Assembly (NCBI RefSeq): GCF_020037125.1
Contig: NZ_JAIQDG010000005.1
Span: 1-64,000 of the forward strand
Direction: 5' to 3'
From: Myxococcus sp. RHSTA-1-4
Lineage (GTDB): Bacteria > Myxococcota > Myxococcia > Myxococcales > Myxococcaceae
DNA length: 64,000 nucleotides
Shown here: one piece after another, positions 1-8,163 of the stretch
Layout: the number at the start of each line of letters is the position of its first letter
Numbering within the stretch: the first letter of the stretch is position 1
The notes under the pieces: model-generated
What the model saw: the letters and a program-made list of their open reading frames with translations, nothing else
Databases searched by the model: none
Told to the model about the DNA's origin: nothing
Made by a program: the position numbers and the translations under genes

Positions 1-771
1 GCGCTGGTGCGCGAGGTGCTGGCCCTCGGTGAGCGCGAGGGGGCGCTGGCGCCGGGCAGCGTCCGGGTGGGCGAGGGACTCATCTGGGGAGCGCTGGCGG
101 AGCTGGTTCGCGCGCTGGCCCGTGGCGAGGAGGGGGCGCTGGTCGAAGAGGACGTCAACGCCGCGGGCCGGGCTCTCTGGAAGGCGCTGGCAGCGGAGGA
201 GGAGTCGCCTTCCCGAGGCGCGGACTTCGAGCCTGGAGGCACCGGCACGTCCACTCCCGCGGCGGAGCACGTCGAAGCCGAGAGGACTGGCGGGTCTGCG
301 TTGGCTGCCGGAGCCGCAACGCCCGAGGCGCCTGTCTCCGACAGAGTGGTGCCGGGTCATGGGCCCCGAAAAAGCGGCGCACTCTCAACGCACGCCGCGT
401 CCCCGTCCCCATGCGCGCCCCGGCAATGCGAGCGCCTGGCCGTGTCACCTGGCCGTCGCGCCGCCTGGCCTTCGAGGAAGGTCGAAGGCCTTGGCTCCCG
501 CGCGGCCGCGAACGCGGCGGGACGTCCACCCTGGTCCGTACAACACGAGGGCCTTCATCGAGGGCCGCCCCGTTCGCGCCTCCTCCGATACACCGCCATG
601 GCCCAGGCACCGCCAGGCGGCGCCCCGCCTCGTGCGAATCCCTACCGCGCCACGAATCAGGAGCGCAGCTCGATCCAGACCGGCGCGTGGTCGGACGGCT
701 GCTTTCCCTTACGCGCCTCGCGGTCCACGTCGGACGCCACCAGGCGCGAGGCCAGCGGCGCCGTCACGTAG
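1..771 (+). CDS. TetR-family regulator, C-terminal part (5' end outside window)
   Basis: The frame is open from the first base. Its first 65 or so residues look like the ligand-binding C-terminal half of a TetR/AcrR repressor: the pattern EREGALAPGSVRVGEGLIWG followed by a helix ending in ALWKALAAEEE is typical of that family. The DNA-binding half lies outside the window. After about residue 70 the frame runs on for some 185 residues that are rich in Ala, Arg, Pro and Gly, resemble no domain, and overlap the end of the exonuclease III gene on the other strand by 115 bases. I suspect that the regulator really ends near base 215-300 in evolutionary terms and that the tail is read-through caused by a frameshift or a lost stop, but no earlier stop exists in this frame. 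The family call is fair; the 3' end is doubtful. Confidence 0.5.
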   Translation, partial: ALVREVLALGEREGALAPGSVRVGEGLIWGALAELVRALARGEEGALVEEDVNAAGRALWKALAAEEESPSRGADFEPGGTGTSTPAAEHVEAERTGGSALAAGAATPEAPVSDRVVPGHGPRKSGALSTHAASPSPCAPRQCERLAVSPGRRAAWPSRKVEGLGSRAAANAAGRPPWSVQHEGLHRGPPRSRLLRYTAMAQAPPGGAPPRANPYRATNQERSSIQTGAWSDGCFPLRASRSTSDATRREASGAVT

Positions 772-1427
772 AGGTGGTCGATGCGCAGGCCGCGGTTCTT
801 CGGGAAGGCCAGCATGCGGTAGTCCCACCACGAGAACTTCTGCACGTCCGGGTACAGCTCACGGAAGGCATCCTTCAGCCCGAAGTCACACACCTTGCGC
901 AGCGCGGCCTTCTCCTTGTCGGTGAAGAGCGTCTGCCCCTCCCACTCCTTCGGGTCGTAGGTGTCGATGTCCGCGGGAGCGACATTCCAATCACCGCCCA
1001 GCACCAGCGGCTCTCCAGGCTGGTGCCGCGAGTCCAGGTAGCGCCGCAGCCGCTCGTACCACTGGAGCTTGTAGTGGTACTGCTCCGAGTCCACCGACTG
1101 CCCGTTGGGCGCATAGGCGCTCACCACGCGGATGCCGCCCACCGTGGCCGCGATGAGGCGCGCGTGCGTGTCGTCCACGCCGTCCGACAGCCCCTTCACC
1201 ACGTCCCGGGGCTCCTCCTTCGCGAGGATGGCCACGCCGTTGTACGTCTTCTGCCCGTGCACCGCCGCGTGGTAGCCCACCTCGCGCACCGCGTCGGTGG
1301 GGAAGTCCGCGTCCGTGCACTTGAGCTCCTGCAGGCACACGATGTCCGGCTGCGCGGTCCTCAGCCAGTCGAGCACCCGCTCCTGGCGGGCCCGAATCGA
1401 GTTCACGTTCCAGGTGGCGATCTTCAT
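657..1427 (-). CDS. xthA: Exodeoxyribonuclease III (AP endonuclease, ExoIII/XthA family)
   Basis: This 256-residue protein is a cytoplasmic base-excision-repair enzyme that cuts DNA at abasic sites and trims 3' ends. It shows the family signatures in order: the N-terminal MKIATWNVNSIRAR strand, LQELKC with the metal-binding Glu, the YNGVAIL strand, SAYAPNGQ, GGDWNVAP with the catalytic Asp and Asn, and a C-terminal RIDHLYVT and SDHAPVW carrying the catalytic Asp-His pair. Length matches the family. The frame is open far upstream, but homology begins at this ATG and the upstream residues look like shadow coding. It stands alone, divergent from the TPR gene. Close relatives include plant-type and archaeal AP endonucleases; the ExoIII call is secure. 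Confidence 0.93.
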   Translation of the reverse strand: MKIATWNVNSIRARQERVLDWLRTAQPDIVCLQELKCTDADFPTDAVREVGYHAAVHGQKTYNGVAILAKEEPRDVVKGLSDGVDDTHARLIAATVGGIRVVSAYAPNGQSVDSEQYHYKLQWYERLRRYLDSRHQPGEPLVLGGDWNVAPADIDTYDPKEWEGQTLFTDKEKAALRKVCDFGLKDAFRELYPDVQKFSWWDYRMLAFPKNRGLRIDHLYVTAPLASRLVASDVDREARKGKQPSDHAPVWIELRS

Positions 1428-1526
1428 CGCGCGGACCGTCGCATGACACCCGCGCTCCCGCCACGCTTTTCCCCCGCTCCGTGGCCAGGGGGCCACACCC
1501 CGCGCCGTCTCTCGGGGGAAAGCCCC

Positions 1527-1542
1527 TGGCACGGCAGTGGCA
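1527..1542 (+). promoter_or_regulatory. Candidate sigma-54 promoter (-24/-12)
   Basis: The 16 bases TGGCACGGCAGTGGCA match the sigma-54 consensus TGGCACGNNNNTTGCW at every fixed position but one (the second T of the -12 box is G). The invariant GG and GC pairs are 12 bases apart as required. The start point would be near 1553, giving a leader of about 70 bases before the TPR gene at 1624. The site lies in the divergent gap between xthA and that gene. Confidence 0.55.
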
Positions 1543-1623
1543 TTGGCTCCCGGGTGGGAGTCCGGCACACGGCTCCCCGGAGCGCCCTTCCCGGGCGCGC
1601 CGACGGAAGTCGAGGTCGCCGCC

Positions 1624-2697
1624 ATGAGCACGAGGAAGGCCACTCCCCACGCCGGTTTCACCCTGCCCTCCGCGTTGAGGAAGTCGCTGCTGCCCGCCTG
1701 CCTCGCCGTGCTCGGGTTCGCCGCGTGGGACGACGTCCCCCTGCCCCCCTCCTGGCGCCCGTGGGTCGCCGTCGCACAGCAGCAGGCCCGGCGGCACGAG
1801 GGCGGAGACGCGGGCAACGGCGGCGTGAAGGCGGCCCCGCCCGCGCTCCCCCTCACGGAGGAGGCACCGCCGCACTTCTGGCACGAGGCGCCCTCCTCGC
1901 CGGATGACGCGCGCACGAGCCCTGATGAGACGCCCTCGGCCGAGCGGCTCGCCCTGCCGCACACGCACGGCCGGCGCGTGGACCACCTGGCCCGCGCGCG
2001 CTCCCTGAAGGAACTGGGTGACGTCTCCGGTGCCCTCACCGAGTGCCGCCGCGCCCTGTTTGACGACCCGGCGGACACGGACGCGCTGGCACTGGCTGCC
2101 CGGCTCGCCCGGCTGGGGGGACAGACGGAGGTGGCGGTGCTGGCCTATGAGCGGCTCGGCCGCCTGCTCCCCGAGGACAGCGACGCGCTGGTGCAGCAGG
2201 CGAGACTGCTGGTGTCGCTGGGCCGCTACGCGGAGGCCGTGCGCGTGGGCGAAGAGGCCGTCCTCAGGAGTCCGGAGGACGCGGAGGTGTACCAGGTGCT
2301 CGGCCGCGCCCACCTGAGCGCCGGGGAGCTGCCCGCCGCCATCCTCCGCTTCCAGCAGGCCGTGCACCTGGACCCGGAGCACGGCTACGCGCTCAACAAC
2401 CTGGGCTTCGCGTACCTGCGCGCGGGCGAGGATGCGAAGGCGGCGGACGTGCTCTCCCGGGCCGCTTCCCTCCTCCCCCACGTGGCCTACGTGCACAACA
2501 ACCTCGGGGTGGCCTGGGAGCGGCTGGGCCGGGTGGAGGACGCCCGCGCCGCCTATGCCACCGCCACCCGCCTGTCGCCCCGCTACGTCCAGGCGCGCGT
2601 CAACGCGGACCGGGTGAACCGGCTGGCCCGGGCGGACGTGCCCCTTCCCACCGTCCGGGACGCGGCGTCCGTGACGCCCGAGCCCTCCACGCCGTAG
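1624..2697 (+). CDS. Tetratricopeptide-repeat protein
   Basis: This 357-residue protein has a basic N-terminus and a hydrophobic stretch (about residues 12-30, LRKSLLPACLAVLGFAAWDD) that could be a signal anchor, then a low-complexity region to about residue 110. From there to about residue 345 it consists of at least six TPR units, with typical A-L-x-L-A, Y-x-x-L-G-R and ALNNLGFAYLRAG patterns. TPRs bind other proteins or peptides; nothing shows which. I start at the ATG at 1624, preceded by GGAAG, rather than at the longer GTG at 1537, because the upstream residues look non-coding. The candidate sigma-54 promoter upstream suggests control by an enhancer-binding protein. Function beyond scaffolding is unknown. 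Confidence 0.8.
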   Translation: MSTRKATPHAGFTLPSALRKSLLPACLAVLGFAAWDDVPLPPSWRPWVAVAQQQARRHEGGDAGNGGVKAAPPALPLTEEAPPHFWHEAPSSPDDARTSPDETPSAERLALPHTHGRRVDHLARARSLKELGDVSGALTECRRALFDDPADTDALALAARLARLGGQTEVAVLAYERLGRLLPEDSDALVQQARLLVSLGRYAEAVRVGEEAVLRSPEDAEVYQVLGRAHLSAGELPAAILRFQQAVHLDPEHGYALNNLGFAYLRAGEDAKAADVLSRAASLLPHVAYVHNNLGVAWERLGRVEDARAAYATATRLSPRYVQARVNADRVNRLARADVPLPTVRDAASVTPEPSTP

Positions 2698-2791
2698 TGC
2701 CTGTCCGCCCGGACACCGGCCCGGGGTGGACTCCGGGCCGGTTCCCGTTCCCGTCCCCACGGTCTAACGTGCGGCCCTCTTCGAAAGCGCC

Positions 2792-5431
2792 ATGACCCCG
2801 GCTCCCGTGATGCCCCATCCGCCCGACCCCTCCACGCCTTCCCCGGCCGCGCCTCCGCCTCCGGCGCGCCCCGGACCCGGTGCCCGCCTGTGGCGCTGGA
2901 CGAAGCGGCTGCTCATCACCGGCGCCGTGTGCCTGGTCCTGGGGCTGCTCGCGATTGCCGGCGGCTACGTCTACTACAGCCGGGATTTGCCCTCGGTGGA
3001 GGCCCTGCGCCACTACCAGCCGCCGCAGGTCACCAAGGTGACGTGCGCGGACGGCAGCCTCTGCGCCGAGTTCGCCCACGAGCGCCGCACCCTCATCCGC
3101 GTGGAGGACCTGCCTCCCCACGTGCGCAATGCCTTCCTGGCCGCCGAGGACGCGGACTTCTACAAGCACGAGGGCCTGGACCCCTTCGGCATCGCCCGCG
3201 CCGCCGTGAAGAACCTCATCCCCGGCAGCCGCAAGTCCGGCGCGTCCACGATTACACAGCAGGTGGTGAAGAACCTGCTGCTCACGCCCGAGCGCAGCTT
3301 CAGCCGCAAGGCCCGCGAGTGGATTCTCACCCCGCGCGTGGAGGAGGCGTTCACCAAGGACCAGATTCTCGCCCTCTACATCAACCAGTCCTACTACGGG
3401 CAGCGCCGCTACGGCCTGGAGGAGGCCGCGCTCTTCTACTTCGGCAAGCACGCGAAGGACCTGTCCGTCGGTGAGGCGGCGGTGCTCGCGGGCACCGTGC
3501 AGCTTCCCCACCGCATCAACCCGGTGACGAACATGACGCGGGCCAAGTCGCGCCAGCGCTACGTGCTGCAGCAGATGGCGCGGCATGGCTTCGTGCCCGC
3601 CAGCGTGGTGGAGCCGGAGATGGACAAGCCCATCGTCCTGGCGCCGCGCCAGGAGAAGCCGGTGGGGCTGTACTACGCGGAGGAGATCCGCCGCACCCTC
3701 ATCGCGCGCTACGGGGAGCAGGCGGTGATGGCGGGTGGCCTGCGCGTGGACATCGCCATGGTGCCGAAGCTCCAGGCCGCGGCCGAGCAGGCGGTGCGCG
3801 AGGGCCTGGAGGCGGTGGACCGGCGCCAGGGCTACCGCGGCCCGCGGGGCACGCTGACGGACGCGCAGTGGCAGCGCCTGCGCGGGTTCATCACCACCCG
3901 AATCGAGGAGGCCGGGCGCCGGCAGAAGGACCAGGGCTACGTGGCCGACCTGGCGCCGCTGGCCCGGGTGGAGAAGGAGGAGGAGCCCAAGGGGCCCCAG
4001 GCGGGCGGCGCGAGCGGCCAGGCGGAGCTGGAGGAGGACGGCTCCGAGGAGCAGCTCCCGGAGCTGACGCCCGAGGAGGAGGCCGCGCGCTCCGAGGAGG
4101 AGAAGCTGGCGCGCGCCGTGCGCCTCAAGCCGCTGGAGGAGGGGCTGCGCCTCACCGGCTACGTCACCGAGGTGGACGACAAGCGCAACGTGGCGCGCGT
4201 GGACCTGGTGGGCCGCACCGCCGAGGTGCCCTTCTCCACCGCGACGTGGGCACGCCAGAAGGGCAAGGGCTCGCCGAAGAAGGCCTCCGACGTGTTCGAG
4301 AAGGGCCAGCTCGTCTACGTGCGCGTGCTCAAGGCGCCGCCCGCGCCGGCCTTCGTGGAGGCCGCGCTGGACCAGGTGCCGCTCGTGCAGGGCGGGCTCG
4401 TGGTCATCAACCCGGAGAACCGCAACGTGGCGGCGCTGGTGGGCGGCTATGACGCGGAGCGCTCGTCCTTCAACCGCGCCACGCAGGCGAAGCGCCAGCC
4501 GGGCTCGTCCTTCAAGCCCTTCCTCTACGCGGCGGCCCTGGGCAGCGGGCGCTACACGCCGCTGTCCAAGGTGAACGACGCCCCCGAGGCCATCCGAGAC
4601 CCGTACACGGGCAAGACGTGGAAGCCGCAGAACTACGACCGCCAGTTCGAGGGGCCGATGACGCTGCGCGAGGCGCTCACCCAGTCGAAGAACACGGTGT
4701 CCGTGCGCCTCATCGAGGCGCTCACCCCGGCGAGCATCATCGACTTCGCGCGCCGCGCGGGCATCCACTCGCCGCTGCCGGAGAACCTCACGCTGGCGCT
4801 GGGCACCGGCGAGGTGACGATGCTGGAGGCCGTCAACGCCTACGCGACGCTCCAGGCCAATGGCCGCTACGCGGAGCCGCTGCTGCTGCTGCGCGTGCGC
4901 GACGTGAATGGCAAGGTGCTGGAGGAGCACCAGCCCGCCTTCGAGGAGACGCTGCCCCCCGCGGTGGCGTACCTCACCACCTCGCTGATGCGCAGCGTGG
5001 TGGAGGAGGGCACGGCCAGGGCGGTGCGGGAGCTGAACCGTCCCGCCGCCGGCAAGACGGGCACCACGCAGGAGTCCAAGGACACGTGGTTCTCCGGCTT
5101 CACCGCGGACTGGGTGGCCAGCGCGTGGGTGGGCTTCGATGACAACTCGCCGCTGGGCGGCAGCGAGACGGGTGGCCGCGCCGCGCTGCCCATCTGGCTC
5201 CAGTTCATGCGCGTGGCCCACGAGGGCCTGCCCGCCCGCGAGTTCGAGGTGCCCTCCGGCGTCGTCCAGGTGCGCATCGACCCCGTCAGCGGGCTGCTGG
5301 CTGGCGCCTCCGTCCCGGGCCGGCTGGAGCCGTTCCTGGAGGGCACGCAGCCCACGGCCGAGGCGCCGCCTCCGGGGCAGGTGACTCCGGAGAACTTCTT
5401 CATCGAGGACGGCAACAGGAACGGATTGTGA
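2792..5431 (+). CDS. Class A penicillin-binding protein, PBP1A type
   Basis: This bifunctional peptidoglycan synthase of 879 residues has a Pro-rich cytoplasmic tail (1-30), one membrane anchor (about 38-62), a GT51 glycosyltransferase domain (about 80-260, with the EDADFYKH motif and catalytic Glu119) and a transpeptidase domain (about 530-830). The transpeptidase motifs are all present: S572-S-F-K575, S632-K-N and K755-T-G. Between the domains, residues 390-445 form a very Glu-rich linker, followed by a small region (about 450-520) that resembles the OB-like insert of PBP1A. It adds glycan strands and cross-links them on the outer face of the inner membrane. Its stop codon overlaps the next start (GTGA), so the downstream three genes are probably co-transcribed. 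Call is firm. Confidence 0.92.
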   Translation: MTPAPVMPHPPDPSTPSPAAPPPPARPGPGARLWRWTKRLLITGAVCLVLGLLAIAGGYVYYSRDLPSVEALRHYQPPQVTKVTCADGSLCAEFAHERRTLIRVEDLPPHVRNAFLAAEDADFYKHEGLDPFGIARAAVKNLIPGSRKSGASTITQQVVKNLLLTPERSFSRKAREWILTPRVEEAFTKDQILALYINQSYYGQRRYGLEEAALFYFGKHAKDLSVGEAAVLAGTVQLPHRINPVTNMTRAKSRQRYVLQQMARHGFVPASVVEPEMDKPIVLAPRQEKPVGLYYAEEIRRTLIARYGEQAVMAGGLRVDIAMVPKLQAAAEQAVREGLEAVDRRQGYRGPRGTLTDAQWQRLRGFITTRIEEAGRRQKDQGYVADLAPLARVEKEEEPKGPQAGGASGQAELEEDGSEEQLPELTPEEEAARSEEEKLARAVRLKPLEEGLRLTGYVTEVDDKRNVARVDLVGRTAEVPFSTATWARQKGKGSPKKASDVFEKGQLVYVRVLKAPPAPAFVEAALDQVPLVQGGLVVINPENRNVAALVGGYDAERSSFNRATQAKRQPGSSFKPFLYAAALGSGRYTPLSKVNDAPEAIRDPYTGKTWKPQNYDRQFEGPMTLREALTQSKNTVSVRLIEALTPASIIDFARRAGIHSPLPENLTLALGTGEVTMLEAVNAYATLQANGRYAEPLLLLRVRDVNGKVLEEHQPAFEETLPPAVAYLTTSLMRSVVEEGTARAVRELNRPAAGKTGTTQESKDTWFSGFTADWVASAWVGFDDNSPLGGSETGGRAALPIWLQFMRVAHEGLPAREFEVPSGVVQVRIDPVSGLLAGASVPGRLEPFLEGTQPTAEAPPPGQVTPENFFIEDGNRNGL

Positions 5432-6786
5432 GCCGAGCCCCACTCCTCGCCCTGCTGGCCGCGCTCGCGGCCGGCGCCGCGCCGCAGTCTTTCCCCACCG
5501 CTCCGGAGAGCGCCTCCGCCGTCGACCGCCTCGCGAAGTCGCTGGCGGAGTCGGTGCGCGCGCTGCCCGCGGAAGCTCCCGTGGCCCTGCACGTGTCCGG
5601 AGGCTCCGCCGAGCTGCGGCGCGCCGTGGGCACCGTGCTGGCGGCGCGGCTGGCCGCCGCGGGGCTGGCGCCGGTGGTGGTGGACGCGCCCACCGCCGAG
5701 GCCGCGGAGGGGGCCGCCCGCGCGCAGGGGGCCCGCACGCTGGTGCGCCTCACGGTGGACGTGGAGGGCGGCGAGCTTCGTGCCCGGGGCGACGCGCTGG
5801 GCACCTGGGTCAACTTCTGGTCCGGCCGCACCGCCACGCGCCCGCCGAAGCCCGCGGGCACGCTGGCCGGCGCCGTGGAGGCGGACGCGGCCGTGCTGGC
5901 GCTGGCCTCGGCCGGTGCGCCGTCGGGGCCCGCCACGAATGGCTCCGCCCCCCGGGGCGTGCGCCTGCTGGGCGCCGTCCTGGCGCGGCTGGAGCATCCG
6001 CTGGCCGCGCTGGCCACGGGAGACCTGGACGGCGACGGCAGGGACGAGGTGGCCGCCCTCACGGAGCGCGACGTGTCCGTCTTCGCCGCGGACGGACGGC
6101 TGCTGGCGCGCCGCGAGCTGGACATGCTGCCCTTCGCGAGCGCCACCACCCGCGAGCCCTTCGGCGCGCTGGCCGTGCTGCCGGGGCCGCCGCGCCTGGC
6201 GGCGTGGAGCACCCGGCACGCGCACGGAGAGGTGCTCGCGCTGGAGGCGGCGCGCGCCACGCTGAGGCCACTGGGGCCGCTGGACGCGGCGCCGCTCGGG
6301 GCCGCCGAGCGCGGGGCCTTCGTCCCCGGGCAGACGGCCTTCGCGCCGGAGGTGCGGATGGCGGACGGGCGCGCGATGACGGTGCCCGCGCCCTTCACCA
6401 CCGCGAGCCTCATCCCGCCGCGGCTGCTGTTCGTCCACCCGGACGGCTCGGCATCCCTCTACCCGCGCGCCGGCGCCGCGCCCACGCGGCTGCACGGCCT
6501 GGGCGCGGGCAGCGCGCTGGGGGACGTGGACGGGGACGGGACGCCGGAGCTGCTCACCACCTCGCCGCAGCTCCAGCCCTCGCCGGACGTGCTGCGCGTG
6601 TACGCCGCCACCGGGGACGAGCCCACCGCGCACGAGCCGCTCTGGCAGGGCGCGCTGCCCGCCGGCCGCGCGCTGTACGTGGTGACGGCCGACCTGGACG
6701 GCGACAAGCGCCGCGAGGTGGTGGTGGGCCTGACGAAGCCGGACGGTACCGGCGAGCTCTTCCTCCTGCGCCACGGTGCGCCATGA
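5428..6786 (+). CDS. Secreted FG-GAP/VCBS-like repeat protein
   Basis: This protein has 452 residues and starts at a GTG inside the PBP stop codon. A signal peptide covers about residues 1-19 (LLALLAALAAGAAPQ). A first half of mixed alpha/beta character (about 25-170) resembles the periplasmic curli/CsgG-like or TolB-N-like folds only loosely. The second half carries three Asp-rich calcium-binding-like repeats, with GDLDGDGRDEVAAL near residue 200, GDVDGDGTPELL near 365 and ADLDGDKRREVVVG near 425, as found in FG-GAP/VCBS beta-propellers. It ends in an ATGA overlap with the next gene. Coupling to the PBP and to a solute-binding-like protein suggests an envelope role; the precise role is unknown. 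Confidence 0.72.
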   Translation: MSRAPLLALLAALAAGAAPQSFPTAPESASAVDRLAKSLAESVRALPAEAPVALHVSGGSAELRRAVGTVLAARLAAAGLAPVVVDAPTAEAAEGAARAQGARTLVRLTVDVEGGELRARGDALGTWVNFWSGRTATRPPKPAGTLAGAVEADAAVLALASAGAPSGPATNGSAPRGVRLLGAVLARLEHPLAALATGDLDGDGRDEVAALTERDVSVFAADGRLLARRELDMLPFASATTREPFGALAVLPGPPRLAAWSTRHAHGEVLALEAARATLRPLGPLDAAPLGAAERGAFVPGQTAFAPEVRMADGRAMTVPAPFTTASLIPPRLLFVHPDGSASLYPRAGAAPTRLHGLGAGSALGDVDGDGTPELLTTSPQLQPSPDVLRVYAATGDEPTAHEPLWQGALPAGRALYVVTADLDGDKRREVVVGLTKPDGTGELFLLRHGAP

Positions 6787-8153
6787 CGCTCCGCTCCGCC
6801 CTCACGTGTCTCGTCCTCCTCGCCTCCGCCTCCGCGCTGGCGGCCGGCCGCCCCCGCTACGGCGGCGAGCTGCGCGTGGCCCACGACGGGCCTCCGGAAG
6901 TCGCCGAGCCCGCGCTCGCCGACACGCCCCTGGAGGCCACGCTGCTGGGGCTGCTGTCGCGCCCGGTGTGCCGCATCACGACGGACGGCGCCGTCCACCC
7001 GTCGCTCGCCCGCGAGCTGTCGCGTCCCACGCCGCAGTCCGTGCGCCTCACCCTGCCCAACGCGGCGGCGGCCGGCGCGCTGGCCCGCGCGTGGATGCGG
7101 CTGGCCAGCACGGAAGGCGCCTCGCCCTACCGCGCCCTGCTCTACCCCGTGCGCGGCGAGGGGCGGCAGGTGAGCGCCAACGGCCCCCTGCTGGAGCTGT
7201 CCCTCTCCTTCCCCTGGCCGGACCTGGAGCGCGCGCTGTGCCACCCGGCCCTGGCCGCGCCCGTGGCCTCCGGCCCCCTGGGCCCCTTCAGCGCCGCGGG
7301 CCGCGGCGCGCTGGAGGCGCGGCTCGCGTGGCCGCAGGGGCGCCCGTACCTGGACCGGCTGCTGCTCACCGGCACGGACGAGCGCGGCCTGTCGCGCCTG
7401 TGGTCCGCCCGGCAGGTGCAGCTCGTGCTGGGCGTCTCCTCGGAGACGGACACCACGGCAGGCGCGCCCTTCTACGCCACGTACCTCGCCTTCTCGCCCC
7501 GGCGCCTGCCCTCGGACTTCCGGCAGGCCGTGGAGAGCGCCATCGACCGCGAGGACCTCACCCGCCTCTTCGTCCACGCCCCGGCGCTGCCCATGCCGCA
7601 CCTGCTGCCGCCCATGCTGATGCAGCAGGGCCCCCGGCCGCGCCCCGCCCCACCCGCCACCGGGCCCGCTCGCAAGGTGACACTCCTCTACGACAGCTCC
7701 GTGGAGGACCAGCGCGCGGTGGCCGAGCGCATCCAGGTGAAGCTGCACGAGCGCGGCTACACCGTGGCGCTGGAGCCGCTGCCGCGCGCGGCGCTGCGCG
7801 CGCGCTGGGCGAAGGGTGACTTCGAGCTGATGCTGCACGCCCTGCTGCTGCCGCCCGTGCCCGGCCCCGCGCTGGCGGTGGTGCTGGACGCGGGCGGGCG
7901 GAGGGATTTGCTCGGCGTGGAGCTTCCCGCCATCGGCGCGCTGGCGGACGCGGCGGCCCGGGACACACGCGCGAGGGAGCGGGCGTTGGCGCTGGCGCCG
8001 TCCGTGCCGCTGGTGCCCCTGTACGCGCAAGGCCTGGGCCTGCGCGTGGCGCCCGAGGCCGGCGGCCTGAGGTTCGACGCGCAGGGCCTGCCCATGCTGG
8101 ACGGGCTCCACCTGGTGCCCCAGGAAGCGACGGCCACCGGAGGCCGCCCGTGA
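6783..8153 (+). CDS. Family 5 extracellular solute-binding-like protein
   Basis: This 456-residue protein has a clear signal peptide (residues 1-21, ending ASALAAG) followed by RPRYGGELRVAH, the start typical of peptide/nickel-binding proteins of ABC importers (SBP_bac_5). Later hallmarks include FRQAVESAIDREDL, the helix seen after the ligand cleft in this family, and a C-terminal lobe with VPLVPLYAQG. At 456 residues it is shorter than most family members (500-600). No permease or ATPase gene is nearby. It overlaps the preceding gene by four bases and is followed within ten bases by the histidine kinase. A sensory role, passing ligand occupancy to the kinase, is an inference from this order only. 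Confidence 0.75.
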   Translation: MTLRSALTCLVLLASASALAAGRPRYGGELRVAHDGPPEVAEPALADTPLEATLLGLLSRPVCRITTDGAVHPSLARELSRPTPQSVRLTLPNAAAAGALARAWMRLASTEGASPYRALLYPVRGEGRQVSANGPLLELSLSFPWPDLERALCHPALAAPVASGPLGPFSAAGRGALEARLAWPQGRPYLDRLLLTGTDERGLSRLWSARQVQLVLGVSSETDTTAGAPFYATYLAFSPRRLPSDFRQAVESAIDREDLTRLFVHAPALPMPHLLPPMLMQQGPRPRPAPPATGPARKVTLLYDSSVEDQRAVAERIQVKLHERGYTVALEPLPRAALRARWAKGDFELMLHALLLPPVPGPALAVVLDAGGRRDLLGVELPAIGALADAAARDTRARERALALAPSVPLVPLYAQGLGLRVAPEAGGLRFDAQGLPMLDGLHLVPQEATATGGRP

Positions 8154-8163
8154 GGAGGCCGCC

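Noticed and set aside
1428..2078. N-terminal extension of exonuclease III
   Set aside because: The open frame continues upstream, but the family begins at MKIATWN and the extension would cross the TPR gene on the other strand.
2600..5443. Long minus-strand open frame opposite the PBP gene
   Set aside because: No recognisable domain and shadow-type composition; the PBP on the plus strand has every catalytic motif.
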